Shown: piece after piece, positions 36,020 through 44,065 of the stretch
Numbering within the stretch: the first letter of the stretch is position 1
Layout: the number at the start of each line of letters is the position of its first letter
Assembly (NCBI RefSeq): GCF_001423185.1
Contig: NZ_LMOB01000001.1
Location: 956,874 to 1,020,873, forward strand
Direction: 5' to 3'
Length of the DNA: 64,000 nucleotides
DNA from: Plantibacter sp. Leaf314
GTDB taxonomy: Bacteria; Actinomycetota; Actinomycetes; Actinomycetales; Microbacteriaceae
Translations under genes and position numbers: made by a program
Notes under the pieces: generated by a model
What the model was told of the DNA's origin: nothing
Seen by the model: only the letters and a program-made list of their open reading frames with translations
Database searches by the model: none

Positions 36020-37263
36020 CAGATGAACCCCCGGCCTTCACCGCGGTACGTCGGGAGGACGGCCTCGACCCCGTCGTCGCCGATCACGTGGAACGCGTCG
36101 ACGCGCTCGCTGAGCTCGCCCGACTTGGTGTGTCGCAACCAGACACGGTCGCCGAGCCGCAGAGCCGCCGCCGCCGCGCCGGAGACCGGCGTCTGGACCT
36201 CCCCCGCCATCTCGCGCGGGAGCATCCGCAGGCCTTCGGGCCAGGCGATCACCGGGAGCCGGTCCAGCCCGGGTGGCCCGGAAGCCACCCAACCGCCACC
36301 GAGGACGGTCGCGAGTTCGGCCGACGGCTTGCGGACCACGGACAGGCCGAAGGCAGCTGCGGGAGCCGGCGTGAAGGCCCGGTAGTGGTCGAAGAGGTGG
36401 CCGCCGAAGACACCGCTGCCGGCGGCGATCTCCGTCACGGCGTCATCGGACGCGGTCAGTTCGAGCGACCCGGTCCCTCCGCCGTTCACGAACTCGAGGT
36501 CCGTCACCGCGCGCACCTCGGCGACGACGGCGGCACGCCGCTCCCGGAGCTCCGCCCACGATCGCCGTTGGATCGCGCGGAGGGCGGCCGACCAGGCAGG
36601 CCGACCGGCCAGGTCGTCGCCCTGCCCCGCGATCTGCGCCTCGTAGGCCATGACACCCACCAGCCGGAAGCCCGGCCGGCGGTCGACCACCTCAGCGAGC
36701 GCCCGGACCGCGTCGGGGGTGCGGAGCGGTGAGCGGCGGACGCCGATGTGGCCGAGCGCCGGCGTGCGGAAGGAGGCGTCGAGCTCGATGCAGACCCGGA
36801 TCTCGGCGCGCCGCCCCGGTGGCACGACGCTGTCGACGAGGTCGAGGTGCTCGACCGAGTCGATCATGATGGTGACCCTCCGAGCCGCCCGTTCGTCGGC
36901 GCCGAGCCGGTCGATCGCGCCGCGTTCCGCGGTCGGGTACCCGACCACGACGTCGTCGACGGTCTCCGCGAGCCAGAGCGCCTCCGCCAGGGAGTACGCG
37001 AGGACGCCCTCGTAGCCGGGCTGGCGGAGGAGGGCGTCGATGACGCCGCGCACGCGGATCGACTTGCTGGCGATGCGGATGGGTTTGCCTGCGGCCCGCC
37101 GGAGCAGGTCGTGGGTGTTGTACCGGAGCGCCCCGAGGTGCAGGACGGCGGCGGGCGAGTCGACGTGGGCGACTGCGCGTTCGATGCCGCCCCAGTACCG
37201 CCTCGGGTCGAGCCACGGCGTCGGGTCGGTCACACGACCGCCCGCGGTCAGTTCGATGGACAT
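36019..37263 (-). CDS. D-threonine aldolase/alanine racemase-fold PLP enzyme
   Basis: A 414-residue fold-type III PLP protein. K67 in IRIASKSIRVRG is the expected Schiff-base lysine at the mouth of an alanine-racemase barrel. GGGTGSLELT, VFGGHLFDHY and a C-terminal beta domain (RVWLRHTKSGELSERVDAF) resemble D-threonine aldolase and the amino acid deaminase/aldolase group. Metal-binding residues of the C-terminal part cannot be assigned with confidence. Joined at both ends by TGATG overlaps to an MFS gene and a lactone oxidase gene. An open frame runs 2 kb further upstream in the same phase but lies within the MFS and Ig-like genes and is not coding. Confidence 0.86.
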   Translation of the reverse strand: MSIELTAGGRVTDPTPWLDPRRYWGGIERAVAHVDSPAAVLHLGALRYNTHDLLRRAAGKPIRIASKSIRVRGVIDALLRQPGYEGVLAYSLAEALWLAETVDDVVVGYPTAERGAIDRLGADERAARRVTIMIDSVEHLDLVDSVVPPGRRAEIRVCIELDASFRTPALGHIGVRRSPLRTPDAVRALAEVVDRRPGFRLVGVMAYEAQIAGQGDDLAGRPAWSAALRAIQRRSWAELRERRAAVVAEVRAVTDLEFVNGGGTGSLELTASDDAVTEIAAGSGVFGGHLFDHYRAFTPAPAAAFGLSVVRKPSAELATVLGGGWVASGPPGLDRLPVIAWPEGLRMLPREMAGEVQTPVSGAAAAALRLGDRVWLRHTKSGELSERVDAFHVIGDDGVEAVLPTYRGEGRGFI

Positions 37264-38507
37264 CAGCGCACTCCTCTGACTCGGGTGACGGCGATCGCCC
37301 CGGCGACGGCACACGCCGCCGAGACGAGGTACAGCCCGGCGAATCCGCCGAGCCACGCGACGAGACCGGCGCCGATGAGCGGCGCGACCGCCTGCGGCAC
37401 GGCCTGCGCGATGTTCATGATGCCGAGGTCCTTGCCGTGGGACGCGGGGTCCGGGAGCACCTGCGTGGCGAGCGCCTGGTCGACCGACATGAAGCAGCCG
37501 TAGCCGAGTCCGATCAACGCGGACGAGACGAAGCCCATCGGCAGCGACGGCCAGATCGCGAGCAGGAGCGCGGCGAGGGCCTGCGACACGGACGCGGCGA
37601 CGACGAAGGCCCGGCGACGACCGAGCCGGTCGGAGAGGCGGCCGAGCAGGATCGAGGACGCGACCACGAACACGGTGTAGACGATCGTGACGAGCAGGAG
37701 GTCGGTCTCCGCGTCGGCGTCGCCGAGCCCGTACAGCAGGAAGTAGAAGAGCAGGGAGGTGCTGAACGCGTTGCCGAGGTTGACGAGCACGCGGCTGAGC
37801 ATCGTCCAGGCGAAGTCCGGATGCCGGCGCGGTGAGACCCAGAGGCTCTCCACGAGCGTCCGCGGGGTGAGCGGCGCGGGCCGCTCCCCCGCCGGGATCG
37901 GGTCGGGCAGGCGGAGGAAGGGCACGACGAGCGCGACGAGGATCGCCGCGAGCGCGAGGTAGCCGACGAACGGCTGGGTGTCGAGGAGGAGGAGCAGGGC
38001 GATGCCGAGGATGACGCCGACGGCCTGGGGTGCCGAGATCCATCCGGAGACGAACCCGCGTCGCTCCACGGGGACCTGGTCGGAGATGGTCGCGGTGAGT
38101 GCCGCTCCGAGCACGCAGAAGCCGACGATAGCGAGGCACCAGCAGACGCCGATACCGACGACGTCGGTCTGCAGACCGAGCAGCACGAGTCCGAGGGCGA
38201 ACAGGAGCGTCCCTGCGGCGATCCACGGTCGCCGCCGGCCGTACCGCGACCTGGTGCGGTCGGAGAGGGCGCCGGTCAGCGGGTAGACGACGATGGAGCA
38301 GAGCCCCGCGGCCCCCGCGACCAGGCCGAAGGCCACGACGCTGTCCACCCAGTGCTCGGGGGCGAGCCGGGCGTCGATCTGCGCCGGCAGCAGGAGCTGC
38401 AAGGGTGCGAGTTGGGCCATCCACACGCCCAACCAGGCGGCGGCGAACGCGGTGACCCAGCGACCGGTGATGCGTCGGCCCACCATGGCGGTACCCGTGC
38501 CGCTCAT
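37263..38507 (-). CDS. MFS transporter
   Basis: A 414-residue major facilitator protein with about 12 membrane helices. Motif A-like loops are present: GALSDRTRSRYGRRRP after helix 2 and GRLSDRLGRRRA in the second half. The pattern resembles the sugar-cation (GPH-like) and sugar-efflux branches. Start ATG 38507 is chosen because the preceding 66 codons of the open frame are Arg-rich and lack hydrophobic character; no good ribosome site is visible. It is first in the operon with the PLP and lactone oxidase genes, so it probably moves their substrate or product. Confidence 0.88.
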   Translation of the reverse strand: MSGTGTAMVGRRITGRWVTAFAAAWLGVWMAQLAPLQLLLPAQIDARLAPEHWVDSVVAFGLVAGAAGLCSIVVYPLTGALSDRTRSRYGRRRPWIAAGTLLFALGLVLLGLQTDVVGIGVCWCLAIVGFCVLGAALTATISDQVPVERRGFVSGWISAPQAVGVILGIALLLLLDTQPFVGYLALAAILVALVVPFLRLPDPIPAGERPAPLTPRTLVESLWVSPRRHPDFAWTMLSRVLVNLGNAFSTSLLFYFLLYGLGDADAETDLLLVTIVYTVFVVASSILLGRLSDRLGRRRAFVVAASVSQALAALLLAIWPSLPMGFVSSALIGLGYGCFMSVDQALATQVLPDPASHGKDLGIMNIAQAVPQAVAPLIGAGLVAWLGGFAGLYLVSAACAVAGAIAVTRVRGVR

Positions 38508-38794
38508 CGTCGTCGCGATTCGGCCTGGGGCTTGAGACCGGGCGTCCGCATGGCGGAGACACTCGGTGGCTCCTGCACCGCGGGGATCCTCGCCATGGCG
38601 ACCCTTCCAGGTGCGCTCCCGGGTCGTACCGCTCCATCGCCACCGGCCCGCCTGGGGCAGACGACCCAGTCGGGCCAGTATGTCGGACGAGCGGTCGCGG
38701 CGCACCTGTCCGAGCCGGGCTCCGGTGCGGATCGCCCGGGAATTGTCGGCCGATCTGGCGCGGGAGGTTGACTTCGCGCGGCGATCTTGGGGGA

Positions 38795-41011
38795 ATGGAG
38801 ACGGTGACCGGGGAACACGCGCGCGCAGGAACAGGAGTCCGATCGAATCGCTCGATCGGACGCGTCGCGATCCTCCTCACCGGTTTCCTGCTCGCGGGGC
38901 TCTGGACCACGACGATCGCCGCCCCCGCCTGGGCGACGCCCGAACCGCTTCCGGCTCCCAGCCCGAGCGACACCTCGGCGGCCCCGACCCCGCCGCCGCT
39001 CGACGGTCCGACGATCACGAGTCCGGCCGCCGGTTCGTTCATCGGCAGCGGGTCGGTCACCGTCACGGGCACGAAGGACACCGGGACCGGCATCCAACTC
39101 CAGCTCGGTGACGGCATGGAACCGGCCTGCATCCTGCCGCAGGACGACGGCACCGACTGGTCCTGCTCGGTCGTCCTCCCGGACGGCGGCGGCATCTCGA
39201 TCACCGCGGTCGAGGTAGGCGCCTCCGAGACCTTGTCCGCGCAGGTCTCCGTGTCCGCGCTCGGCCCGCCCACGATCACGGACGGGACCCCGAGCAACGG
39301 TGGCGTCCGCGGCACCGCCTACCCGGGCGCGACGGTGACCGTGCGTGCGGACTCCGGCGCCACCTGCAGCTTCGCGGCGGACAGCTCGGGCAGCTGGTTC
39401 TGCGTGCTGGGTGAGCCGCTGCCGGCCGGCGACCTCTCCGTCACCGCCACGCAGCAGGCGTCGTTCACGGGTGGACAGCGTTCCGACGCCTCCGCCCCCG
39501 TCGTCCTCTCGATCGATCGGGACGCGCCCGCTCCCCCGGTGATGACCTCGCCGGTCGCCGGCCAGGCGATGCCCCTGGGCGCCTCCACCTACGCCGGCAC
39601 CGGCGAAGCGGGCGCGACCGTCACCGTGTTCGCCGACTCCACCTCCGTCTGCACGGCGGTCGTCGTCGACGGCTCCTGGACGTGCTCGGGTGCCGGTGTC
39701 CCGGCCGGCGCGCACGTGGTCCTCGCCATCCAGCAGGACGCGGCAGGCAACACGAGCGGCGCGAGCACGGCCGTCACCCTCACCTTCGGGGACGCCGCCG
39801 GAGCACCCGCCACACCCGCACCCTCCCAGCCCTCCCCGCTGCCGACGGAGGGCGCCTCGCCGGCGCCGGCCCCCGGGAGCCAGCCGCCGGGGACGCAGCA
39901 GCCGGCACCCTCACCGAGCGGCGAGCCGACGCCCGATGCGGCTCCCCCGGTCGGTGGTGGCGGCGGGCTCTGGTCGGGCTCGACGCCGTTCTCCCAGACC
40001 CTCTCCTCGACGATCGACGGCCGTGGTCAGCCCGTCTGGTGGCTCGCGGCCCTGCTCGCGCTCGCAGCCGTGGCCCTCATCGCGGTCCCGGCGCGACTCC
40101 TCGCGACCTCGACCGCCGGATGGCTGTCGATGGTCGGCGAACACCGTCGAGCGCCCGTGACGGGGCGCAACCGGCCCCGGAGCGAGTTCGAGCGCCCGCC
40201 GTCCGTGCCGCGGCCGAGCCGGTCGATCCTCGCCGTCGTCACCACCGTCCTCGCCGGCGGCATCCTGATGTTCGCGCACCCGGTCGTCGGACAGCCGGCC
40301 TACCTCCGCCTGTGGTTCGCATCCGTGCTGGCCGTGGTCGTCATCAACGTCGCAGGGCTCCTCGCCCAGCTCGTCGTCGCCCGGCGGTCCGCACTGGGTC
40401 CGATGCGGGTCAGCATCCGGAGCGGTGGCCTCGTGACCGTGGGCCTCGTGACCGCGCTGTCGAGACTGTTCGCACTGCAACCCGCGTTGCTCTTCGCCCT
40501 CCTGGCGGACCTTCGTCCAGCTCCGAGCGCTGAGGCGTCTGATGACGCCGACACGGCCTCAGGGACCGTCACGCCGGCTCGTGCGGCAGGCGTCTCCACA
40601 CGGACCGCCGGTCACCTCGCTCTGGCGAGGATCGCCGCCGCCGCCGGGATCGGATCCCTCGCCTGGTTCGTGTCCGCATTGGCCGGCGAGCCGAGCGGCG
40701 CCGTCGGCGCGATGGCCGTGGAGGCCGTGAACCTGACCGCGATCGCCGGGATCGGGTCGGCGTCGATCGCGCTCCTCCCCCTGGGTCCGCTGGGCGGTCG
40801 CGCCGTCCTCGACTGGTCCAAGCCGGTGTGGCTCGCGAGTGCCTTCCTCGGCTTCACCCTGCTGTTCGGACTCCTGGGTCCGACGGCGACGATGCCCGGT
40901 GCCACCGACACCCTCGTCGGGATCCTGCTGGGTGCGCTCGTCTTCGCGGCGATCGGTGCCGGCGCGTGGGCGTGGCGTCGACACATCCGTCCGCTCCTCG
41001 ACGCGCACTGA
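38795..41011 (+). CDS. Secreted Ig-like repeat protein with eight C-terminal membrane helices
   Basis: A 738-residue protein that I do not recognise as a whole. A signal peptide covers about residues 1-45 (ILLTGFLLAGLWTTTIAAPAWA). Residues about 65-335 hold at least three Ig-like modules of bacterial type (GATVTVRADSG, GATVTVFADST), each with a nearby cysteine pair (for example CSFAADSSGSWFC). A Pro/Ser linker (about 338-395) leads to eight hydrophobic helices from about 415 to 735. Start uncertain: ATG 38795 with GATCTT 6 nt upstream, or GTG 38804 with GGGGGAATGGAG upstream. It is divergent from the MFS operon; the 287-base gap holds no other feature I can see. Confidence 0.8.
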   Translation: METVTGEHARAGTGVRSNRSIGRVAILLTGFLLAGLWTTTIAAPAWATPEPLPAPSPSDTSAAPTPPPLDGPTITSPAAGSFIGSGSVTVTGTKDTGTGIQLQLGDGMEPACILPQDDGTDWSCSVVLPDGGGISITAVEVGASETLSAQVSVSALGPPTITDGTPSNGGVRGTAYPGATVTVRADSGATCSFAADSSGSWFCVLGEPLPAGDLSVTATQQASFTGGQRSDASAPVVLSIDRDAPAPPVMTSPVAGQAMPLGASTYAGTGEAGATVTVFADSTSVCTAVVVDGSWTCSGAGVPAGAHVVLAIQQDAAGNTSGASTAVTLTFGDAAGAPATPAPSQPSPLPTEGASPAPAPGSQPPGTQQPAPSPSGEPTPDAAPPVGGGGGLWSGSTPFSQTLSSTIDGRGQPVWWLAALLALAAVALIAVPARLLATSTAGWLSMVGEHRRAPVTGRNRPRSEFERPPSVPRPSRSILAVVTTVLAGGILMFAHPVVGQPAYLRLWFASVLAVVVINVAGLLAQLVVARRSALGPMRVSIRSGGLVTVGLVTALSRLFALQPALLFALLADLRPAPSAEASDDADTASGTVTPARAAGVSTRTAGHLALARIAAAAGIGSLAWFVSALAGEPSGAVGAMAVEAVNLTAIAGIGSASIALLPLGPLGGRAVLDWSKPVWLASAFLGFTLLFGLLGPTATMPGATDTLVGILLGALVFAAIGAGAWAWRRHIRPLLDAH

Positions 41012-41076
41012 GGGCGCCGTGGCGTCCGCGGACGGCCCCGCTGGACGCGATTCGGCAGGTGGACGCGGAGGGAGCG

Positions 41077-41388
41077 TCAGCCGGCGTCTGCGGCGCGCTG
41101 GACGGGCAGGCCGCTGGCAGCCCACTCGGAGATGCCACCGGTGACGTTCACCGCGTCGTAGCCCTGCTGCTCGAGGTACCCCGCGACCCGTGCGCTGCGG
41201 CCACCGGAGTGGCACATCACGTAGACCGTCTCCTCGCGCGGGACCTCGTCGAGGTGGTCGAGGAAGGACGACATCGGCAGATGCCTCGCGCCGGCCACGC
41301 TCGCGACGGCGACTTCGTCGGCCTCACGGACGTCGATGATGACGGCGTCGTCGAGCTTGCTCAGTTCGGTTGGGGTGATCTCCTGCAT
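41077..41388 (-). CDS. Single-domain rhodanese (sulfurtransferase)
   Basis: A 103-residue rhodanese fold with active-site C59 in VMCHSGGRSARVA. The loop CHSGGRS is of the GlpE/thiosulfate-sulfurtransferase size (seven residues). VIIDVREADE and VTGGISEWAASGLPV are the conserved flanks. No signal or membrane segment, so cytosolic. Start ATG 41388 has TAGGCT exactly 6 nt upstream. Monocistronic. Confidence 0.93.
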   Translation of the reverse strand: MQEITPTELSKLDDAVIIDVREADEVAVASVAGARHLPMSSFLDHLDEVPREETVYVMCHSGGRSARVAGYLEQQGYDAVNVTGGISEWAASGLPVQRAADAG

Positions 41389-41394
41389 CGCATC

Positions 41395-41400
41395 AGCCTA
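41395..41400 (-). promoter_or_regulatory. Leaderless-type -10 element of the rhodanese gene (TAGGCT)
   Basis: TAGGCT on the minus strand lies exactly 6 nt before the ATG at 41388. Confidence 0.6.
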
Positions 41401-41444
41401 CCCTCGCATCGCTGCCCCGCGGCCTGGTCCGACGGCGGGCAGAC

Positions 41445-41479
41445 GTGAGGGCGAGGTAACCCGAATACCTCGCCCTCAC
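41445..41479. repeat. 14-bp perfect inverted repeat, terminator-like
   Basis: GTGAGGGCGAGGTA at 41445-41458 and its exact complement at 41466-41479, with a 7-base loop. It lies between the rhodanese promoter and the end of the small acidic gene. No T-run follows on either strand, so it may be a back-up terminator or a protein-binding palindrome. Confidence 0.6.
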
Positions 41480-41624
41480 TTGAGGCGTCTAGCAACCGAT
41501 CGACCTGGAAGCTTGCGGCTTCCGGGACCGGCTCACGGGTGACGCCCCCACTCGAAGGTAGCGGACCGTCGGCCCCTTCCGTGACGTCGACCGCCGTGTC
41601 GCGACCCGGAAGGCGAAAATGGCG

Positions 41625-41640
41625 ACCCCCGTTCGGGGGT
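41625..41640 (-). terminator. Rho-independent terminator of the small acidic gene
   Basis: ACCCCC/GGGGGT hairpin with a 4-base loop, followed on the minus strand by CGCCATTTTCG with a short T-run. It lies about 20 bases after the stop at 41662. Confidence 0.7.
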
Positions 41641-41661
41641 GCTCACCGACGGCCGGGAGGG

Positions 41662-41910
41662 TCAGTGGGCGCTGTCGGGGTCGCGTGGGAGGTGGAGCTC
41701 GCCCGGGTCGACGTCCACGTCACCGACGTCGTCCGGCCCGCCCGTACCGGGGGCGACGTTGATCATGCCCGAGGCGATGTCGGGGTCGCGGACGACCGGC
41801 TGTCCGTCGTCCTGCTTGGCTTCCGTCTCGGCTTCGCTCGAGGGGCTGTAGGAGCGGTCCTTGGTCGTCCGCTCGTCGTCGTTCAGGCCGGATTCGTTCG
41901 GAGTACTCAT
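41662..41910 (-). CDS. Small acidic, probably disordered protein
   Basis: An 82-residue protein rich in Asp, Glu, Ser and Pro (DDERTTKDRSYSPSSEAE near 11-28; DDVGDVDVDPGELHLP near 60-75). No domain recognised. Support comes from a sensible ATG at 41910 with TAGCGT 7 nt upstream, an intrinsic terminator just after the stop, and unusually low Arg content for a chance frame in this genome. It lies 104 bases downstream of the Lsr2-like gene on the same strand. Function unknown. Confidence 0.6.
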   Translation of the reverse strand: MSTPNESGLNDDERTTKDRSYSPSSEAETEAKQDDGQPVVRDPDIASGMINVAPGTGGPDDVGDVDVDPGELHLPRDPDSAH

Positions 41911-42014
41911 GCTCAGCACGCTACTGGCCATCGCGGTCCGCACCCGGCCCCTTGCAGGATGGTCGAGAACGTGCAGACCTCCGAGGCCACCGGGACGGTT
42001 CGCCTCGGCCGCGA

Positions 42015-42230
42015 TCAGTGCAGGCGGCGGAGCGACGCCGCGGCGACGATCGGCCGGGCCGCCTCGACGTACGCGGAGAGCGTCTCGCGGAGCGCAGCCG
42101 CGTTCTCGTCGGTCAGATCGATCTCGTAGTTCTCGCCGTCGATGCCGAAGCGGACGGTCTCCCCCAGTCCGCGTGGGATGTCGGAACCGTCGAGGTCGTC
42201 GATGAGCGTCGTGATCGTTCGGGTGGCCAT
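42015..42230 (-). CDS. Lsr2-like protein lacking the DNA-binding domain
   Basis: A 71-residue protein whose whole length aligns by eye with the N-terminal oligomerisation domain of Lsr2, the actinobacterial H-NS-like xenogeneic silencer. It shows MATRTITTLIDDLDGS, then ETVRFGIDGENYEIDLTDENAAALRETLSAYV (in parts), then a hydrophobic last helix. The basic linker and the C-terminal AT-hook-like RGR domain are missing: the frame stops right after SLRRLH, and no remnant is visible in the 100 bases beyond it in any frame. ATG 42230 has GGGAGG upstream. It could cap or poison full-length Lsr2 filaments encoded elsewhere. It lies 36 bases from the tRNA. Confidence 0.85.
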   Translation of the reverse strand: MATRTITTLIDDLDGSDIPRGLGETVRFGIDGENYEIDLTDENAAALRETLSAYVEAARPIVAAASLRRLH

Positions 42231-42266
42231 ACATCCATCCTCCCACCTCCCGAGAGGGGATCGTCG

Positions 42267-42340
42267 TACCCCCGGTGGGGTTCGAACCCACACTGCGGCG
42301 ATTTTAAGTCGCCTGCCTCTGCCAGTTGGGCTACGGGGGC
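42267..42340 (-). tRNA. tRNA with UAA anticodon (Leu by anticodon), short variable loop
   Basis: A 74-nt cloverleaf. The acceptor stem GCCCCCG pairs with CGGGGGT (G-U at 1:72). The D stem is GCC/GGC. The anticodon stem GGCGA/TCGCC holds loop CTTAAAA, giving anticodon UAA. The variable loop is only GCAGT. The T arm is GTGGG-TTCGAAC-CCCAC. The discriminator is A, as leucine tRNAs require. CCA is not encoded. Bacterial leucine tRNAs normally carry a long variable arm, which is absent here. It is followed closely by the Lsr2-like gene on the same strand. Confidence 0.88.
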
Positions 42341-42371
42341 GTGCCTCTCATCGTATCGAGGCGTGAGACGC

Positions 42372-42414
42372 CGAGAGGCGCATGTCCCGGCTGACCGGTG
42401 ACATGCGCCTCTCG
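42372..42414. terminator. Terminator of ndh
   Basis: A 15-bp perfect stem (CGAGAGGCGCATGTC with its complement) and a 13-base loop, 28 bases after the ndh stop and before the tRNA. Confidence 0.75.
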
Positions 42415-42442
42415 AAGGACGGAGCGGGACGCTCCAGCCGCA

Positions 42443-43999
42443 CTACTTGCTCGCGCTGACGTCCTCTGCAGGCGTCGCGTAGGCCTGCTCGTCGCCGGCG
42501 CCGGTCGGGGCACCTGCGGCGGCGGCGGCGGGAGCCTCCGACGAGGGAGCCTCAGCGGCGGGCGCTGCGGCCTCGGCCGGGGCGGCCTTCGGCTTGCGCT
42601 TGACGGGAGCCTTCCGGGCGGGCTTCTCGGCGGCTGCCGGAGCCGCGGGGGCCGCAGCAGGAGCCGCGGCGTCCGCCGGGGGCTTCGGGCGCGACGCGAA
42701 GGTCTCGAACGCCTCGCGGGGCGTCTGGACGGCCTGCAGGGAGACGATGTCGCGTCCGAGCCAGAAGTTGTTCCACCAGCCACCGAAGACGCGGAACTTG
42801 CGCTCGAAGCTCGGCATGGCCAGACCGTGGTAGCCACGGTGGGCGAACCATGCCGGGAGGCCCTTGATCGCGAGGTTGCCCGACTGGAACACGCCGACGC
42901 CGATGCCGAGACCGGCGACCGCGCCCATGTTCTTGTGGAAGTAGTTCTTCGGCTCCTCGCCACGGAGGACCGCGGTGATGTTCTTCGCGAGGAGCTTGCC
43001 CTGACGCACGGCGTGCTGCGCGTTCGGCACGCAGAACCCGCCGACACCGCCGCCGCTGAGGTCGGGGACGGCGGAGACGTCGCCGGCCGCCCAGGCGCCC
43101 TCGACGATGTCGTCGTCGGTGCCCACGCGGAGGTCGGCGCGGGTCTTGATGCGGCCACGCTCCTCGACGGGGAGGTCGCCACCACGGACGACACCCGGGT
43201 TCGCCATGACGCCGGCGGTCCAGACGATGAGGTCGGACTCGAACGACTCACCCGTGGAGAGCTCGATCTTGCCATCGACCGCGGACTGCAGCTGCGTGTC
43301 GAGGTGCACGAGCGCGCCGCGCTCGGCCAGGTTCTTGAGGACCCAGTGGCTCGTCTCGATCTTGACCTCGGGCATGATGCGCCCCATGGCCTCGATGAGG
43401 TGGAAGTGCGTGTCCTCGAAGGAGAGCTGCGGGTAGAACTTCAGCAGCGAGCTGGCGAAGGAACGCAGCTCGGCGAAGACCTCGATACCGGCGAACCCGC
43501 CACCGACGACGGTGAACGTGAGCAGGCGGTCGCGCTCGGGACCGGCGGGCAGGTTGGCCGCCTTGTCGAAGTTGGAGAGCACGCGGTCGCGGATCGCGAC
43601 GGCCTCCTCGATCGTCTTCAGACCGATCGCGGTGTCGGCGACACCCGGGATGGGGAAGGTCCGGGAGACGGCGCCGGCGGTGACGACGATGATGTCGTAG
43701 TCGACCTCCCACGGCTCGCCGATCTCCGGCGTGATCGTCGCCTTCTTCTCGGCGTGGTTGATGCCCGTGACCTTGGCGGTGATCACGTTGGTGGACTTCA
43801 GGTGACGACGCGGCGAGACGACCGCGTGACGCGGCTCGATGGAACCGGCGGCGACCTCGGGGAGGAACGGCTGGTAGGTCATGTACGGCAGCGGGTCGAC
43901 CATGGTGACTTCGGCTTCGCCACGGCGAAGCTGCTTCTCGAGCTTCCAGGCGGTGTAGAACCCGGCGTAACCACCACCGACGATCAGAATTTTGGGCAC
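42443..43999 (-). CDS. ndh: Type II NADH dehydrogenase with Ala/Pro-rich C-terminal extension
   Basis: A 518-residue NDH-2, a non-pumping NADH:quinone oxidoreductase on the inner face of the membrane. The FAD Rossmann motif is GGGYAGFYTAWKLE at 8-21; the NADH motif is VVGGGFAGIEVFAELR in the middle; GAWAAGDVSAVPD is the second FAD site. The core ends near residue 440 after the membrane-contact helices (GLPAWFAHRGYHGLAMP). The last about 70 residues are Ala/Pro/Lys-rich low complexity, an extension outside the enzyme core. Start ATG 43999 with AGGAGA upstream. Monocistronic. Confidence 0.95.
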   Translation of the reverse strand: MPKILIVGGGYAGFYTAWKLEKQLRRGEAEVTMVDPLPYMTYQPFLPEVAAGSIEPRHAVVSPRRHLKSTNVITAKVTGINHAEKKATITPEIGEPWEVDYDIIVVTAGAVSRTFPIPGVADTAIGLKTIEEAVAIRDRVLSNFDKAANLPAGPERDRLLTFTVVGGGFAGIEVFAELRSFASSLLKFYPQLSFEDTHFHLIEAMGRIMPEVKIETSHWVLKNLAERGALVHLDTQLQSAVDGKIELSTGESFESDLIVWTAGVMANPGVVRGGDLPVEERGRIKTRADLRVGTDDDIVEGAWAAGDVSAVPDLSGGGVGGFCVPNAQHAVRQGKLLAKNITAVLRGEEPKNYFHKNMGAVAGLGIGVGVFQSGNLAIKGLPAWFAHRGYHGLAMPSFERKFRVFGGWWNNFWLGRDIVSLQAVQTPREAFETFASRPKPPADAAAPAAAPAAPAAAEKPARKAPVKRKPKAAPAEAAAPAAEAPSSEAPAAAAAGAPTGAGDEQAYATPAEDVSASK

Positions 44000-44065
44000 G
44001 GCGAACGATCTCCTACGTCAAGACGATTGGTTCAGATCAATGTCTGAGAATATCGGAACAGAGTA

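Noticed and set aside
36019..39315. A 1098-codon open frame on the minus strand extending the PLP gene upstream
   Set aside because: The part beyond 37263 lies across the MFS gene and the start of the Ig-like gene in another frame and translates to Arg/Pro-rich low-quality sequence. It is open only because of the high GC content.
41389..42340. tRNA-associated integration site or genomic island around the Lsr2-like gene
   Set aside because: No integrase, no direct repeat of the tRNA 3' end in the following kilobase, and the tRNA is followed by ordinary short genes; nothing supports an att site.
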